From contig NC_090751.1 in NCBI RefSeq assembly GCF_036898095.1, positions 83,085,018 through 83,149,017 on the forward strand: 64,000 nt of DNA. The letters are read 5' to 3'. The first letter of the stretch is position 1. Each line of letters starts with the position of its first letter. The translations under genes and the position numbers were made by a program. Source of the DNA: Palaemon carinicauda (Eukaryota > Arthropoda > Malacostraca > Decapoda > Palaemonidae). The notes below the pieces were generated by a model that saw only the letters and a program-made list of their open reading frames with translations, was not told the DNA's origin and ran no database searches. Of the stretch, positions 43,804 through 55,695 are shown in pieces.

Positions 43804-45728
43804 ATGAAGTGTGAGAGCTCCTCCTGCGGAGTTAAACGCCCGGACTTCTACGGGCACAAGGCGTGCCGGACCCACGCCCCTTGTGCCAAGAAAGGCGACC
43901 TGAAATACTGGGATCCACAGAACTGTCCGATCTGCAAAGGTCTCCTGGAAAAGGCGTTTAAGACTCCTCTTACCACCGAGGAACGGGACAACGCTAGAGA
44001 GAAACTGCGCAGATGGGTGCGCGGTTTCCAGAAGAACGCTTCTGGACCTTATCTTCCAAATGAAGACATGAGGGCCCTGTTTTTCCCAAAAGCTTCTAAG
44101 GACGCTGTGATCCCTCAAGATCAAATCCCAACCGTCCAGTTGGTGATTACACCCGACATTGTAATGGAACAGTCTCTACGCACGTGCCACCTTGACTCCG
44201 AAGAGGTGGAACGTATGTCGGAGATCTCCGAAGGAACGGAGAAAACCCTCATGGGCGAGGAACTCGACTATGAGGAGGACCGTGTGGAGTACCACGACTC
44301 AGAGAACGAGGCCGATCCAACTCCCACGGTAACCCCAGTGGTACCCGAGGAACCCGTTCCCTCGACTTCCGCCGCCCCGGATCCACTCCCAGCGGCCACT
44401 CAAGAGGTCTTCAAGATGCTAGAAGCCCTCATGGAAAAGAAACTAAGAAAGTCTCAGGAGCAGTTCCGAACTACTCTCATCGGCTTCAAGCAACCGAAAA
44501 GGATTTCGGTTAAGGACCTCCCTTCATGCTCGGAATCTAACCTTTGGAGATACGCTGAGCACATGCCAATTACAACAGGCAAAATTTTCATTAGTGAAAA
44601 GAAGTAGAGTTCTTCCCGAACTTCGAAGCTTATCCGGACTGTTACGTCCGACTCTGTTCCAAACCAGCCTCAAAAGAAGAGACCGAACCTAAAGAAGTGA
44701 TCGTGTTCGATCTCGCAAAGGCCCAAGCTATACTGGCTCATGCAGTGAAGAGTCGGGGTTTCACCAACTCCAAGATGCCAGCACTGAGCAAAAAGCATCC
44801 AACCTTTGTTGCTCCAGCTACTGCTACCTTCCCCTTCGTTGAAAAGGCCTTCCAAGCGGTCATGAAGGCTGTGGAGGAAGGGAAACCTTGCCCTGCACTG
44901 GAGGAGTGCAGACCCTTCTCTCTCACTCTTCCCCCCGATGGCAGGTACTGGAAAGACATCCAGCTTACCTTTACGGTTGGGAAACTCGAACCTGATGTAG
45001 CCGGTCGTCAGTTCAACGAGGACCTCCCACGACTGAATGACCATCTCCTTCGTCGGGAACAAGATACTGAGGAGACACTCGCTGCTTCGCTGTCACATCA
45101 GGTACAGTTAGAAGTCATGGCCGGGGACACCAGGGTCCCAGACTTTTACATGGTCCTTGCAAAGTCACACCTTGCTACTGTGACCAAGCATCTATACAGC
45201 TTCGCTAGGGCTCGCAGAGCCTGTAGAGAATTCGTGTTCGCCAATGCAACGGTGAAACCCGAACCCCGGAGACCGATTTCCTCCATCATCTGGGGCAAAC
45301 ATCTCTTCCCTTCTACATTGGTGAAAGAGATAGTGGACAAAGCCGCCACGGAGAATCGGAACCTTCTCCACAAGTGGGGCATGTCTCGAAAGAGGATGTC
45401 CTCTCAGGACAAAGGCCCTCAACCTAAGAGGAAATCCTTGAAGCCTAAGCCCCAGCAACGTCAACCAAGACGTCAGTTTCTGGCTCCCGCTACTCCCCAA
45501 GTGGTTGCACAACCACAGCAGACCTTTCAACTGGTCCCCCAACCGGTGGTGTCACAGTCACCGGTCTTCACCCCTGCCTATGAGCAGCGTTCCACTACCT
45601 TTCGTCCCAGAGGTAGAGGCTCCGGCAGAGGCTCCGGCAGAGATTCTTCTCGCCGTCCCTCCAGAGGCAGAGGAGGAGAGGGAGCTAGCGACCGAGGTGG
45701 CAAACCCTCGGGAAACCAGAAGCAATGA
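43804..45728 (+). pseudogene. DIRS-C gag-like ORF1, one frameshift
   Basis: The N-terminal part (43804-44607) starts after an acceptor-like TTTTACAG with a Cys/His head (MKCESSSC, HKACRTHAPC, then W.P.NCPIC), a variant zinc-binding module also present in DIRS-D. An acidic/proline linker and a coiled-coil-like stretch (MLEALMEKKLRKSQEQ) follow. The frame shifts near 44600 and continues at 44697-45728 with a helical Gag block (HAVKSRGFTNSKM, ISSIIWGKHLFPSTLVKEIV) and an Arg/Gly-rich tail (RGRGSGRGSGRDSSRRPSRG). One lesion is visible. Confidence 0.82.
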
Positions 45729-45729
45729 A

Positions 45730-46890
45730 GTGCTTCCGGTGGGAGGAAGACTCCGCCAATTCCAGGATCGTTGGACCTTTGATCCTTGGACTCACAGCAT
45801 CATCAGGAAAGGACTGGGCTGGAGCTGGACTCAACCACCCCCATCCTTCCAGCAATTCTTCCAACAGTCAACCCCCCTCCTGGAAGAATATGTCCTGGAA
45901 CTCTTGAACAAGAAGGTGATCAAGAGGGTAAAGTCAACCAGGTTCTAAGGGAGACTCTTTTATGTTCCCAAGAAAGACTCGGATAAACTCAGAGTCATTC
46001 TAGACTTGTCCCCTCTCAACAAGTTCATTGCGAACAACAAATACAAGATGCTGACTCTGCAACAAATAAGGGCCCTTCTGCCTCACAGGGCCTACACGGT
46101 CTCCATAGACCTGGCGGATGCCTACTGGCACATTCCAATGAATCACCACGCTTCCTCCTACCTAGGATTTCGACTCCAAAGGAAAAGTTACGCCTTCAAG
46201 CCATGTCCTTCGGGCTCAACGTGGCTCCACGAATCTTCACCAAGCTGGCAGACGCAATCGTCCAACAGCTACGTCTTCAGGGCGTCCAAGTGATGGCCTA
46301 CCTAGACGACTGGCTAGTCTGGTCGACATCGCCCGAAGATTGTCTGAGAGCCTGCAACAAAGTCACCCTCTTCAACACCCGCCTCCATCGATCAACATCC
46401 ACATGTACCATTCACTGGAGGGTTGGGGAGGTCACTCCCACCAACAGCAGGTTCAAGGAACATGGTCTCCCCTATTCAAGACGTTTTCACATCAACATCT
46501 TGGAGGCCATGGCGGTTCTTCTCACCCTGGAGAAACTCTCCCCACCTCCCTCGATCCACATCCGTCCGACTCTGGGCAACTCGTTGGTAGTCAGATGTCT
46601 CAATCGTCAGGGCTCGAGATCGCCTCAGATAAATCAGGTGCTTCTACCTATCTTCCGTTTGGCAGACAGGAAGAAATGGCACCTGTCTGCAGTTCACCTA
46701 CAAGGATTCCGCAACGTGACAGCGGACACTCTATCAAGGACAAGCCCAATAGAGTCGGAATGGTCTCTAGACGCAAGATCATTCTCCTTCATCTCTCGCC
46801 AAGTCTCGGAACTTCAGATCAATATCTTCGCGACAAGCGACAACAATCAACTTCCTCGATATGTGGCCCCGTAAGAGGACCCTAAGGCAG
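45730..46890 (+). pseudogene. DIRS-C reverse transcriptase / RNase H
   Basis: RT begins near 45740 (FQDRWTFDPWTHSIIRKGLG). A TAA at 45946-45948 precedes YVPKKDSDKLRVILDLSPLN and VSIDLADAYWHIPM. A frameshift near 46195 leads into MSFGLNVAPRIFTKLA and the catalytic MAYLDDWLVWSTSPEDC. A deletion right after this box removes the thumb. RNase H then reads in two frames: the first catalytic motif is damaged (MYHSLEGWGG where DIRS-B has TDASKEEWGG), while HINILEAMAVLLTL and FRNVTADTLSRT are kept. Not functional. Confidence 0.85.
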
Positions 46891-46915
46891 AACCGGCGGA
46901 CGCCATGTCCCTGGT

Positions 46916-48090
46916 TTGGGACAGATGGTCCAAGATCTACCTGATCCCTCCACCCAACCTTCTGCTGAAAGTCCTATCCAAACTGAGAACCTTCAAAGGG
47001 ACAGCGGCCCTAGTGGCTCCCAAGTGGCCCCGGAGCAATTGGTATCCCCTGGTCCTGGAGCTGCAGCCCACGCTGATCCCCGTACCGGGCCCAGTCCTCT
47101 CTCAACAAGTACAGAAGTCGACTGTCTTCGCTTCATCACTGAAAGTCAAGGACCTTCATCTCATGATTTTCTCTCCTTAGCCGTAAAGAAAAGGTTTGGG
47201 ATCTCGAAGAAAAGCTTAGACTTCCTCGAGGAGTACAAAACAGAGTCTACCAGAAGGCAGTACGAATCTTCCCGGAAAAAGTGGGTCTCCTTCGTCAAGG
47301 CGAAAAATCCTACGGGGATCACCATTGATTTTTGCATGTCCTTCTTCATTCACCTTCATGGACAAAGCTTAGCGGCCAACACGATTTCCACTTGTAAATC
47401 GGCCTTGACTAGACCACTCCTATAGACCTTCCAGATTGATCTGTCCAGTGACATCTTCGATAAACTGCCAAAGGCATGCGCTAGACTACGCCCAGCACCT
47501 CCACCAAAACCTATCTCCTGGTCCCTGGATAAGGTGCTCCATTTTGCTTCTAGCCTGGACAACGATTCGTGCCCTCTGAAAGACCTGACTCAAAAAGTTA
47601 TCTTCCTTTTTGCTCTCCCCTCGGGAGCCCGAGTCAGTGAAATAGTGGCATTATCAAGAGAAGAGGGTCATATCCAATTCACCGATACGGGGGATCTTAC
47701 CCTCTTCCCCGACCCAACGTTTCTCGCAAAGAATGAACTACCCACTGCCCAGTGGAGAGTCTTAAGGTCTATCTTCAAAGAACTTCAGACTTCGGTGGAG
47801 GACAACTCTTCAAAGGAGAAACCTCGGGTAGCGACCTGTCACTGAAACAACTAAGAGCAAAAATCACCTACTTCATTCGCAGAGCGGATCCTGACAGTAC
47901 ACCCGCAGGTCACGATCCTAGGAAAGTCGCCTCTTCTCTGAACTTTTTCAGAATATGGATTTCGAAAGCCTCAAGAGCTTTACAGGCTGGAAATTATCGC
48001 GCGTGTTCTTCAAGCACTATGCAAAACAGGTGCACGAAGTGAAACATCTCGTGGTAGCTGCAGGTAGTGTAATGAAACCTGCTGCTTAAA
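46916..48090 (+). pseudogene. DIRS-C tyrosine recombinase, one stop and small deletion
   Basis: Reads STRRQYESSRKKWVSFVKAK, a TAG at 47423-47425, KPISWSLDKVLHFASS, the first catalytic Arg in SGARVSEIVALS and FLAKNELPTAQW. A deletion of roughly 30 bases near 47755 shifts the frame to ESLKVYLQRTSDFG, AKITYFIRRADPDS and the HDPRK box. A further shift near 47955 precedes the Tyr region FFKHYAKQ, ending near TAA 48088-48090. The catalytic residues are still all recognisable. This copy is the uninterrupted relative that reveals the insertion in DIRS-B. Confidence 0.87.
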
Positions 48091-48859
48091 TCTGCATAGA
48101 ACAGAGAGTTATTTGGGACTCTAACTCTACGGGTGCCTGTGTTGACCCTATCGTGATACATAGTGATTTAATGGACACTTAGTGTTTCTAATAGACTGTT
48201 CTTTATCAAGGTGAAATGTCATAGAAATTTTACACGTGTGCCATATGCTCTCGAGCATGGAGTGTTTTTTTGGACTATAAAAGACTGGCGTTCCCCTGGG
48301 AACTTGTGTTTCTGAAAAGCGAAATTCCCTTTTCAGACTCAAGATCACCGTCTTTAATATTCTATGTACATTATTCATTATTATTGTAAATAAATTCTAT
48401 AATCATTATTGTAATTACTTCTATAATGACTTGCAATCTTAGAAATAAAATGTCTATTTTATTTCCCATGTGCGTCTCCTTTCGCTCCTATTCCTTATTA
48501 AGAAATATACGATTGTTATAGTTTCATTTACCCCTTTCCTGTCTGATCTAAAGAATAATATAAGTATTTATATTATATACTCACCTATGCCTTGATAATA
48601 TTCCTACTCGAATATTAACCTTTGATCTGTCTCCGAGACCAGCATGAGTAGTTCTTCAATGATCACTTCGAGATATTCCTCTTGTCCACCAGGACTTCCC
48701 TGCCAGGGGGGCAGGAAGCCAGTTCATCATAGAATCTCTGGTAAGGACAATTACTAAAATTGTCAAAGTCTTTACGGTCTCCAGACCATAGGAATATTGC
48801 TCGAAGCCCTTGGCACTTGGATTAAGGGAAAAAATACACGATACATTAATTCTCTGGTA

Positions 48860-49427
48860 CACTTCCATCAGGACGACATGGCTTGAGCTCAAAAAACGGA
48901 TTTTGAGCGAAGCGAAAATCTATTTTTGGGTGAGATAGCCATGTCGTCCTGATGGACCCTCCCGTCTATTCTAGTTCAGCCTTTCAGGCCCCTCCCTGAC
49001 CTACTGTATCACGGAGATTGGTAGGAGCTGAGCTCAGGATGAAGACGGACGTGACGTCATTTAGCAATGGCGCCCGTTTGTTTATGTCTCGAGTACCAAA
49101 AGTAGCCACGGATGAGAGTAACTTTGGAACGGCTCCTCAGTTACTCAGCCACCTTTCCATATCGAAGTGTTAACTCTATATGGGGTGCAGATAGCTATGT
49201 GGCGTGTTAATACATGCGTCCCCTGTTGATATACGATATCCTAGAGGGAAACCTTTAGGGTACTCGCACCAAAAGTTAGAATGCTGTGATAACCTTTAGT
49301 TTAATTCTCTGGGAATATCCACTGTAGTTAAATATACCCTAGGAAGCTACTGAAGGAACCTTCCATCAGGATGACATGGCTATCTCACCCAAAAATAGAT
49401 TTTTCGCTTCGCTCAAAATCCGTTTTT
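48860..49427. repeat. DIRS-C internal complementary region and right inverted repeat
   Basis: Positions 48860-48896 are complementary to the left end of the element. The following stretch to about 48956 (AACGGATTTTGAGCGAAGCG onward) is complementary to the right end. The right arm 49038-49427 mirrors the left arm and stops at CCGTTTTT. Confidence 0.9.
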
Positions 49428-49804
49428 ACTATTAAATAGAGTATTTGGAGGACAATATACATATCTTTATTATTATATTTATATATTCATAACTTTTTTT
49501 ATATCCATACAGTAAACATATTTAGTATGAATTCCTAAATATATAATGACTTGATAATTATCAATACGTATTTAAAAAAAATTAGTTAGCAAATGGTACC
49601 AAAAAGTCATGAATTAGGTACCCCTGATGTCATTTGGCTGAAGAGAAAGTGATGCAGTAAAGGTTAAGTTTTGATGGAGTAATGAACACATCCACCTAAT
49701 TATATTATTTCTCTCTATCTCTATGATCCATAACTGTCAGGTACGCAATTCACAGTAGGTCACCGAACAAATTTTTTTTTCATTTCACAGAACAATGAGA
49801 AGAT

Positions 49805-49832
49805 CAGAGAGAGAGAGAGATTCATCCATTAG

Positions 49833-49880
<48 letters not shown>
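49805..49880. repeat. (GA)n microsatellite
   Basis: GAGA tracts with a short interruption near 49823-49836. The Arg-Glu frame over it (49795-50025) is an artefact. The interval 49428-50380 holds no supported gene. Confidence 0.95.
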
Positions 49881-50379
49881 TTCACCCATTAGGGCCCCCT
49901 ACCTGACTCATTCCAGAAAAAGTGGCAAGGAGAAGAATGGGGGACACAAGTATGGAGGCATTATGGTATTGGGCAACGGGGCACCAGCACTAGGCAGAAA
50001 AAAGGAAGTGACTAATTCTGAATGATTATATACTACATTTCTAGGACAGTTTGCTCCCCCATTTTGCTGATACCGATCTAGTTCCAGCCCTACTTTCCAG
50101 GATAGCGGAAACCTCTGACCACGTTAGTAGAAGTGGAAGTAACGATATAAAGAATGAGCCAGCAGTTGTAAACAACCAGTCTTCAGACATCTGCAGTTAA
50201 TTCTTCCTTGAGGAAAAGTCAACAGGGATGGAAGCCGACTATCAGCCACTGATCAGGTCTTTTTGTCGACCCAAGTCTAGGATGGAACCAGTTTGCTCTT
50301 TACTGTCTTCCATCATAGAGGGAGACTTCATGCTTTTGAGGGATTTGAATGATTCATATCTATACATACCTGGTCATTT

Positions 50380-51800
50380 CTCCTCCTGAAAGTAGCCCTG
50401 TTTTGTCTTCAAGACAACAGTGTACCAGCTTAAGAACCTCACTCTAGACTTTCCACTTTATTGTAGCGTAAACTTGGCCAAATTTGCACAGGATAAATAT
50501 GTTAAGGTACAGTACCTTGACAATCTGTTCATTCTGGCACATCAGATGTGCAGTTTCTTCAGGATAAAAACTGCCTCCTGGTTTTAGTCATAATCTGGGG
50601 AAATCATACCCAAGCAAAAGACAAGCTACCTGGGGATGCTGATAAACACGGAAGCAGCAAGAGTCTGTCCTTCAAACTCCCAACTTGGCAAACTCAGGGA
50701 GGTGGCACAATCATTCCTCGGCCACTTGCTGTCCCAGGAGAAGATTGTGCCTCACGGGCACATCCACCAGAAGTCTCTTCATAGGCACTGGTCAAGTGCT
50801 AGGGAATCTCCCTATCATCTGGTCCCAGATCAGGAGATATGGGACAAACCAACCTGGTGGCTAGACGACAAGAACATCACAGGGAGAATTCCCCAAACAT
50901 GCTTCTATTCTCAAATGCATCAAACAATGGGTGATCACACATCACATTTATGAATCTGGGCTATAAGATCTAGCACTAGGGCCTAGCAGGCCATTCAGCA
51001 CCAATGTGAAATGGTCAAAACCCATTAGTTACAGAAGGAAGTAAATGTTGCGAGGTTTGACAGCAAAATGAAAGGAAGCAGGAATGGAGGGGTAGTTAAA
51101 GTTTAATAAGTGAGTGCAGCTAGGGGCCGAAAGGATGCCGCAAAGACCTTTAGATAATACCTGCAGTGCATCGCATGAAGTGCACTGATGGCACTACCCC
51201 ACTACGGGGATATCTGGAGAACTTAAGTCTCTTCGAGCATGAGGACAAAAGATGACTAACACCAACACATTGGGATCTGGAAATGCATATCACCTTCACT
51301 TCCACTTAACTTTGGTTAATTGCCCACAAGTACACAGTTTTATCCCTTGGGTTATTAGGTGGATACTCAACTGGTTGACTAGTTTTCAATAAGCATCTCG
51401 TCTCAAGCAGTAATGATATAATGAAAGGTAGACTGGCTGAATCTTCTACCTCTTTCTTCCCCATCTCATGGGGGTGCAGCACCAGAGGATAACCACCAAG
51501 TACTGGACTGGATGACTGATGCAGGTAATCTACATTCCAGACTATCAGTTCCAACAGAGTTTGTTGGAAACAAGGTAGAAGATGGTTGAGATGCCGTCAA
51601 ACTCATATCTACAAGGCAGTATCCCTTTCCATTGGGACATGGTTCTTCTATTAAAGTAAAAAGTTCCTTAGAACTGGCACTGGTCCCTGTCCAAACAGCT
51701 ACTATATCCCTAAGACAAGATAATTAGGTTACTGGAGTCATCTCATTCACCTACATCTCAGGAATTGGCATTAATGCATATTCCAGAGGGGAATAGCCAT
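50380..51800 (+). pseudogene. old DIRS-like RT / RNase H remnant
   Basis: Weak but ordered motifs on the + strand: FAQDKYVKVQYLDNLFILAH near 50480-50545 (palm box, YLDN in place of YLDD), then at 50636-50953 MLINTEAARVCPSN, a QSFLGHLLSQEKIVPHG stretch and HRHWSSARESPYHL. These correspond to the DIRS RT thumb and connection. An IPGKLN/ADSLSR-like RNase H end lies near 51770-51800. Many stops. No inverted repeats were found around it, so this is an older remnant unrelated to DIRS-C's ends. Confidence 0.55.
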
Positions 51801-52146
51801 ATTTTTGGATCATATGGACTTCCTTTCACCAATGAGGGAATCTCCTAGTTGTTGACAGTACTAGAATTTGCATTTTTGCATGAACAAGATTGTATTTAAA
51901 CAAATTTCCCTCCTCAACCACCCTTCTCAGTCTTATGGCCAGGAGTCAGAGATACAACCAGGTTATTACTCAACAAACGTTCCAGCTTACACTAGACAGT
52001 ACTCATAATCAATAGGAATCAGGCTTGCACGACACCGAAAAATGAAAATTACATTAAGAATGTCATATTTCAACCTTTATCCTGCTATCTAGTAGTTTTG
52101 CAAGTGAAGGTCATTTTAAAAAAGTCCAGTAACAAATCTTATATAT

Positions 52147-52152
52147 TTTATT
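52147..52152 (-). terminator. AATAAA polyadenylation signal of the class C receptor gene
   Basis: Minus-strand AATAAA about 210 bases after the TAA stop at 52365-52363. It lies in A/T-rich DNA and suits the end of the long receptor transcript. Confidence 0.5.
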
Positions 52153-52362
52153 TTATATATATACAGACCACTGCATACAGTTATGCAGAAACAAATATAC
52201 ACTATTTACAATCATTTATTCACATTGATTTTCACTTAGAAAAATAATTATTTTTATGGTGTGTCAAAACTTACATTACAGGTCACACTACTGAAAGAAT
52301 GGTAATAATTTTCCTTGACCTTTAGTTCTCTCGTGTCACGGTTTGCTCTCAACTCTTGCTGA

Positions 52363-52382
52363 TTATATACGCGACACATCAC
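52363..52382 (-). CDS. class C receptor, last coding exon of the long form (PDZ-ligand-like end)
   Basis: Acceptor ACATTTTGTCCAACAG ends at 52383, and the exon begins GTGATGTGTCGC on the minus strand. Completing the single G carried over from the previous exon gives codons for G-D-V-S-R-I and then TAA (52365-52363). Ser at -2 and Ile at 0 fit a class I PDZ ligand, which many mGluR-type receptors carry to bind scaffold proteins. The phase (1) matches the upstream donor at 53700. Too short for any ORF scan; the call rests on phase, acceptor quality and the meaningful end. Confidence 0.6.
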
Positions 52383-52699
52383 CTGTTGGACAAAATGTAA
52401 TTACTAGTAATGTGACATTTAGATAATCTTACATCTCTCTCTATTAGCCACCTAATGGTAAACATAGTGAAGAAATTCTACAGCTGTTAAAAATACACTT
52501 ACGTATTTACTTGGGACTTCCTGTTATGCATGAAAAATCACTCACAACTATAAATCTATATTCCAGAAAACATAGGTGCACACTATGGTAGTATGCTACC
52601 CTAAACCTGTGTCTATTATACACAGCCGGCACTGTTAGGTTTTCTTTAATCAAGAATATTTAAATGAGAAAACATACCTGGTCCTACATAAGAAGTACC

Positions 52700-53025
52700 C
52701 CACTTTGTTTAAAGGTTTGAAGGCTGCTCATAAATGGCAGGAGCAAGGGACAGTGACATTACCCTATTGAGTAGGAAAATGCCCTAGGGACTGACCATAT
52801 ATACACATGATCAGCGACCAAGCTAGGACCAGGGAGGGCCAGGCAATGGCCGCTGATGACTCAGCAGATAAACCTATAGGCACTCCCAAACCACCTCCAT
52901 CCTTAGCTCACAAGAATGGTGAGGCTGCAGCAATCAAAGAAAGTATCTAACAAGTTTGAGCAGGACCTGAACCCCTCTGGCGTTCACCAGTCAGAGACAT
53001 TACCACATTGGCCACCACAACCCTA
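52700..53025 (-). mobile_element. tRNA-derived SINE in a receptor intron
   Basis: On the minus strand, 53014-53003 reads TGGCCAATGTGG (A box), followed by an anticodon-arm-like TGACTGGTGAACGCCAGA. The B-box-like GGGGTTCAGGTCC lies at 52975-52963. A body with GTGAGCTAAGGATGGAGG, GATCATGTGTATATATGGTC and CACTGTCCCTTGCTCCTGCC runs to a TTTAAAC-type 3' end near 52700. The body wording resembles a SINE common in decapods (recall, not searched). It lies between exons at 53701 and 52382. Confidence 0.7.
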
Positions 53026-53700
53026 ATGTGCATAAAACTGTTCTAAGCATAGCAACATAAGATGCAGCTATTATGATTTGCTGTTCAGATCTATATCTTT
53101 CTGCAACCTGCAATTGTCATTTCACTCTCTAATTCATTTGCCCTGAAGGTGTATGATGTAGACATGAGCATTGTCATGACTGATTCTTGAATAAAGAAGA
53201 TGCAATTTCTTTTATTGATAAAACTTTGACATACAATCATCTAACTGAATTTAAGCATAATTTTATATTCTTTTTTAGTAATGAAACAGCCTAAAATCCC
53301 TTTATTGATTCTAGGTAATAATTCACACCTTTGTCTTCTATGAAAAAATTGCCCAAAAAGTATAATTTCAATGACAATGCTAACTTTATTCCCTATCCCC
53401 TTTTGTATGGCAACCCCCAGCAAAATGCCCTTTTTGTTATTAGTCCTGGTAAATGAACTTAAACTATTTATGGGGTTCAGAGAAAGGAAGCTAATCTCAT
53501 TATTGTGAGGTGTGATCGCTTGAGCTAAATTGGCAAATTAACCCATTCTGTGAAAAGGTTTAGCGATGATGAACTTGGAGCAGGTATGTCATAAACCTTC
53601 TACACACTACATACAAATTACTGCTTGCTTTTTATGAAAGTCTTTCAAATGATAAAATTGTAAGTATTGGCAATAAGTACAAAGCATTAATATAACTTAC

Positions 53701-54033
53701 CTATTGTGTTTCCATCTGTCAGGAATACCAACATCTGCCTTGATCCAACTCGTCTGATGGAAGGCAATCTCTTTTCTGACCCAATACTTCTGTTACCTTC
53801 AATAGAACTTGCAGCTGCTCCTTCATCGTTATCATCACTAAGATTATGTGCATCAACAGGAAACTCTTCCTCTGATGATTCAAAAACATCAAAGGTTAGA
53901 TCTTCCGGAAGTTCGTCAGAGAGAGAAAGCCTCAAAGAATGCCTCGAAGGAGTTGTAGAATGACGAGATGACCTACGACTCTGTGGAGTTTCTGGTGGCA
54001 GAGTTACAGTCCTAAAGCTCACCTCTTGGTCAC
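53701..54033 (-). CDS. class C receptor, cytoplasmic tail exon of the long form
   Basis: Flanked by an acceptor TTTTACTGTATTAG and a donor ATAG|GTAAGT at 53700. The 333-base exon is open in one frame and is phase 1 on both sides, fitting the donor of the main exon and the acceptor of the last exon. It encodes G-D-Q-E-V-S, then an Arg/Ser-rich segment (SRRSSRHSTTPSRHSLRLSL), an acidic segment (DVFESSEEEF, LSDDNDEG) and a basic end (RLPSIRRVGSRQ). There are many potential phosphorylation sites, as expected for a receptor tail. No transmembrane segment is seen. Confidence 0.72.
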
Positions 54034-54948
54034 CTAATACAGTAAAAAAAATCTATAAATCATAATCATAATTTTGATCATTCTTTTTTTTTCTTGTTAC
54101 TAGTTCACAAGCTTTTCATTACAGTGATATCCTAAAAGCTTATTACAAACATTTATTACAATGGCATTTTAAATACAACCAAATACTATACTGAGCAGTG
54201 ACAAAATAAAGATCTTTCAAGGCACTAAAATTTAAAAACCAAATAGTGTTCACATTGTTCTACTACCTTTATCAAATTCTGAGTGAAGTGTACGAAAAGC
54301 ATGTAAATAAGGAATGTGCGTGGCTAAATTCAAATTTTCTACCAATTTATGGTACTGAAACTAACTGAATACTGTACACATCTAAAATTTTGAGTGATTT
54401 TTTTAAAAATTAAAACTTATCTTTTTAGAACACTAATTAATAAATGCCTGGATTTAATTTGGAATTAGGAAATTTGCTTTTAAATAGTAATGTCACAGTT
54501 CTGTGTATAGCAAGTCATGTTTGCAAAATAGGTTATTGCACCGATTCACAAAAAACATTAAAAAGTTTCTGAACAATCTAAATTAAGTTTTAAAGTTGAA
54601 ACCAAGAAATATAAAGAGAAAGGGGTTTATGAAAACAGTCCAGCCCTCAGTAAACCTGTAGCATGATGGTCATAAATATTTACTTTACTTTCAACAAATT
54701 ACTTTCTAGGAAATGCAATCATAAAATTATTTCAAGAATGAACATTCTGTCATTTGCAGAAATTGTAAAGGAATCCTGATTTAGGTCTATCATTTGTAAA
54801 ACCTTACCATCCAATAAGAACTAAAATACCGTACAGTACATATCAGTTGCAGAGTTGTGTCAGTAGGTCAAGTGTGAAACATTAAAACCAAATTCCCATC
54901 ACTTATCATACCACATAAAAAGGCAGATGTTGGTTGATTGTAAGGTAT

Positions 54949-55166
54949 CTATTTTTTCCGAGCACCAGGAGGAAGTAAGGATTCAGGAGAGATGCCCTTA
55001 GGCAAAACTGAAGGATTTGGAGCCCCATTAGGCATTAAAGGACGTGCAGCTCCTACTGGCAACATAGGACGCATGCCTGGTAGGGGTACCAAGGGATGTG
55101 GGGGGCCCAACACCCGCCCAACTACTGGACCATTGTGATGTTGTAGACGTACAGTACTTCCCACTA
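54949..55166 (-). CDS. class C receptor, alternative terminal exon of the short form
   Basis: Acceptor GGTTCTGCCTACAG ends at 55167. The exon starts TAGTGGGAAG and, completing the G from the main exon, reads V-V-G-S-T-V-R-L in frame to TAG at 54949. About 71 residues, rich in Pro/Gly (GPPHPLVPLPGMRPMLP, PPGARKK). It cannot be combined with the 53701-54033 exon because it ends in a stop, so it defines a shorter tail without the PDZ-ligand-like end. The frame is open through the exon and into the intron upstream, so coding bias was not tested. Confidence 0.6.
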
Positions 55167-55695
55167 CTGTAGGCAGAACCATAAAACCCATTCCAATGGA
55201 AAGTAGACATTATATTTGAAAGAAGACCAAGCCCATGGATTTACAGAAGACAGCCAACATCATCAGAAAAGGAACCAGGATTCCCATGAGAGAAAAAAAT
55301 TCATACCATTAGTTTCATTTTCTGCCAAATTACTTTTTGTGCTTTTGAATTACCTTTCTAAAAATGTAGATATAAAAAGATGACTGATATTTCAAAGCAA
55401 AAGTGAAAATATCCTCTTATCTAATGAAAATATCAAAATAATATTTATAATGAAAATTTTAGAGTACAACAATAATAATTCAAAAAGTCTACAAAATATG
55501 GATTTCACATTTAGCAGTTACATCTTAACTGAAGTCTTCAAAATGAAAGATAAATAATTCTGTATTATAAAACTATAATTAGCTAAAGAAAATTAACAAA
55601 GAATTGATGCAGAAAATTCCTGAAAATTTAACAAAATATATAGCCTGCATATAAATGGAAGTACCATATAGAATTTATGAATACAAATAACTTAC

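Larger units (their letters stand above)
41060..49427 (+). mobile_element. DIRS-C: full-length but mutated DIRS element
   Basis: Left inverted repeat 41060-41417, right inverted repeat 49038-49427, internal complementary region 48860-48956. Between them lie a long leader (41420-43795), gag, RT/RNase H and recombinase, all on the + strand. Related to DIRS-B throughout (arms, KPISWSLDKVLH, HDPRK). Several stops, frameshifts and an internal RT deletion inactivate it. There is no target-site duplication; the right end meets a T tract. Confidence 0.9.

Noticed and set aside
49795..50025. Arg-Glu repeat ORF
   Set aside because: Product of a (GA)n microsatellite.
55628..55694. C-terminal 22 residues after QFVG in the receptor frame
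   Set aside because: They follow a strong GTAAGT donor at 55695 and are read-through into the intron.
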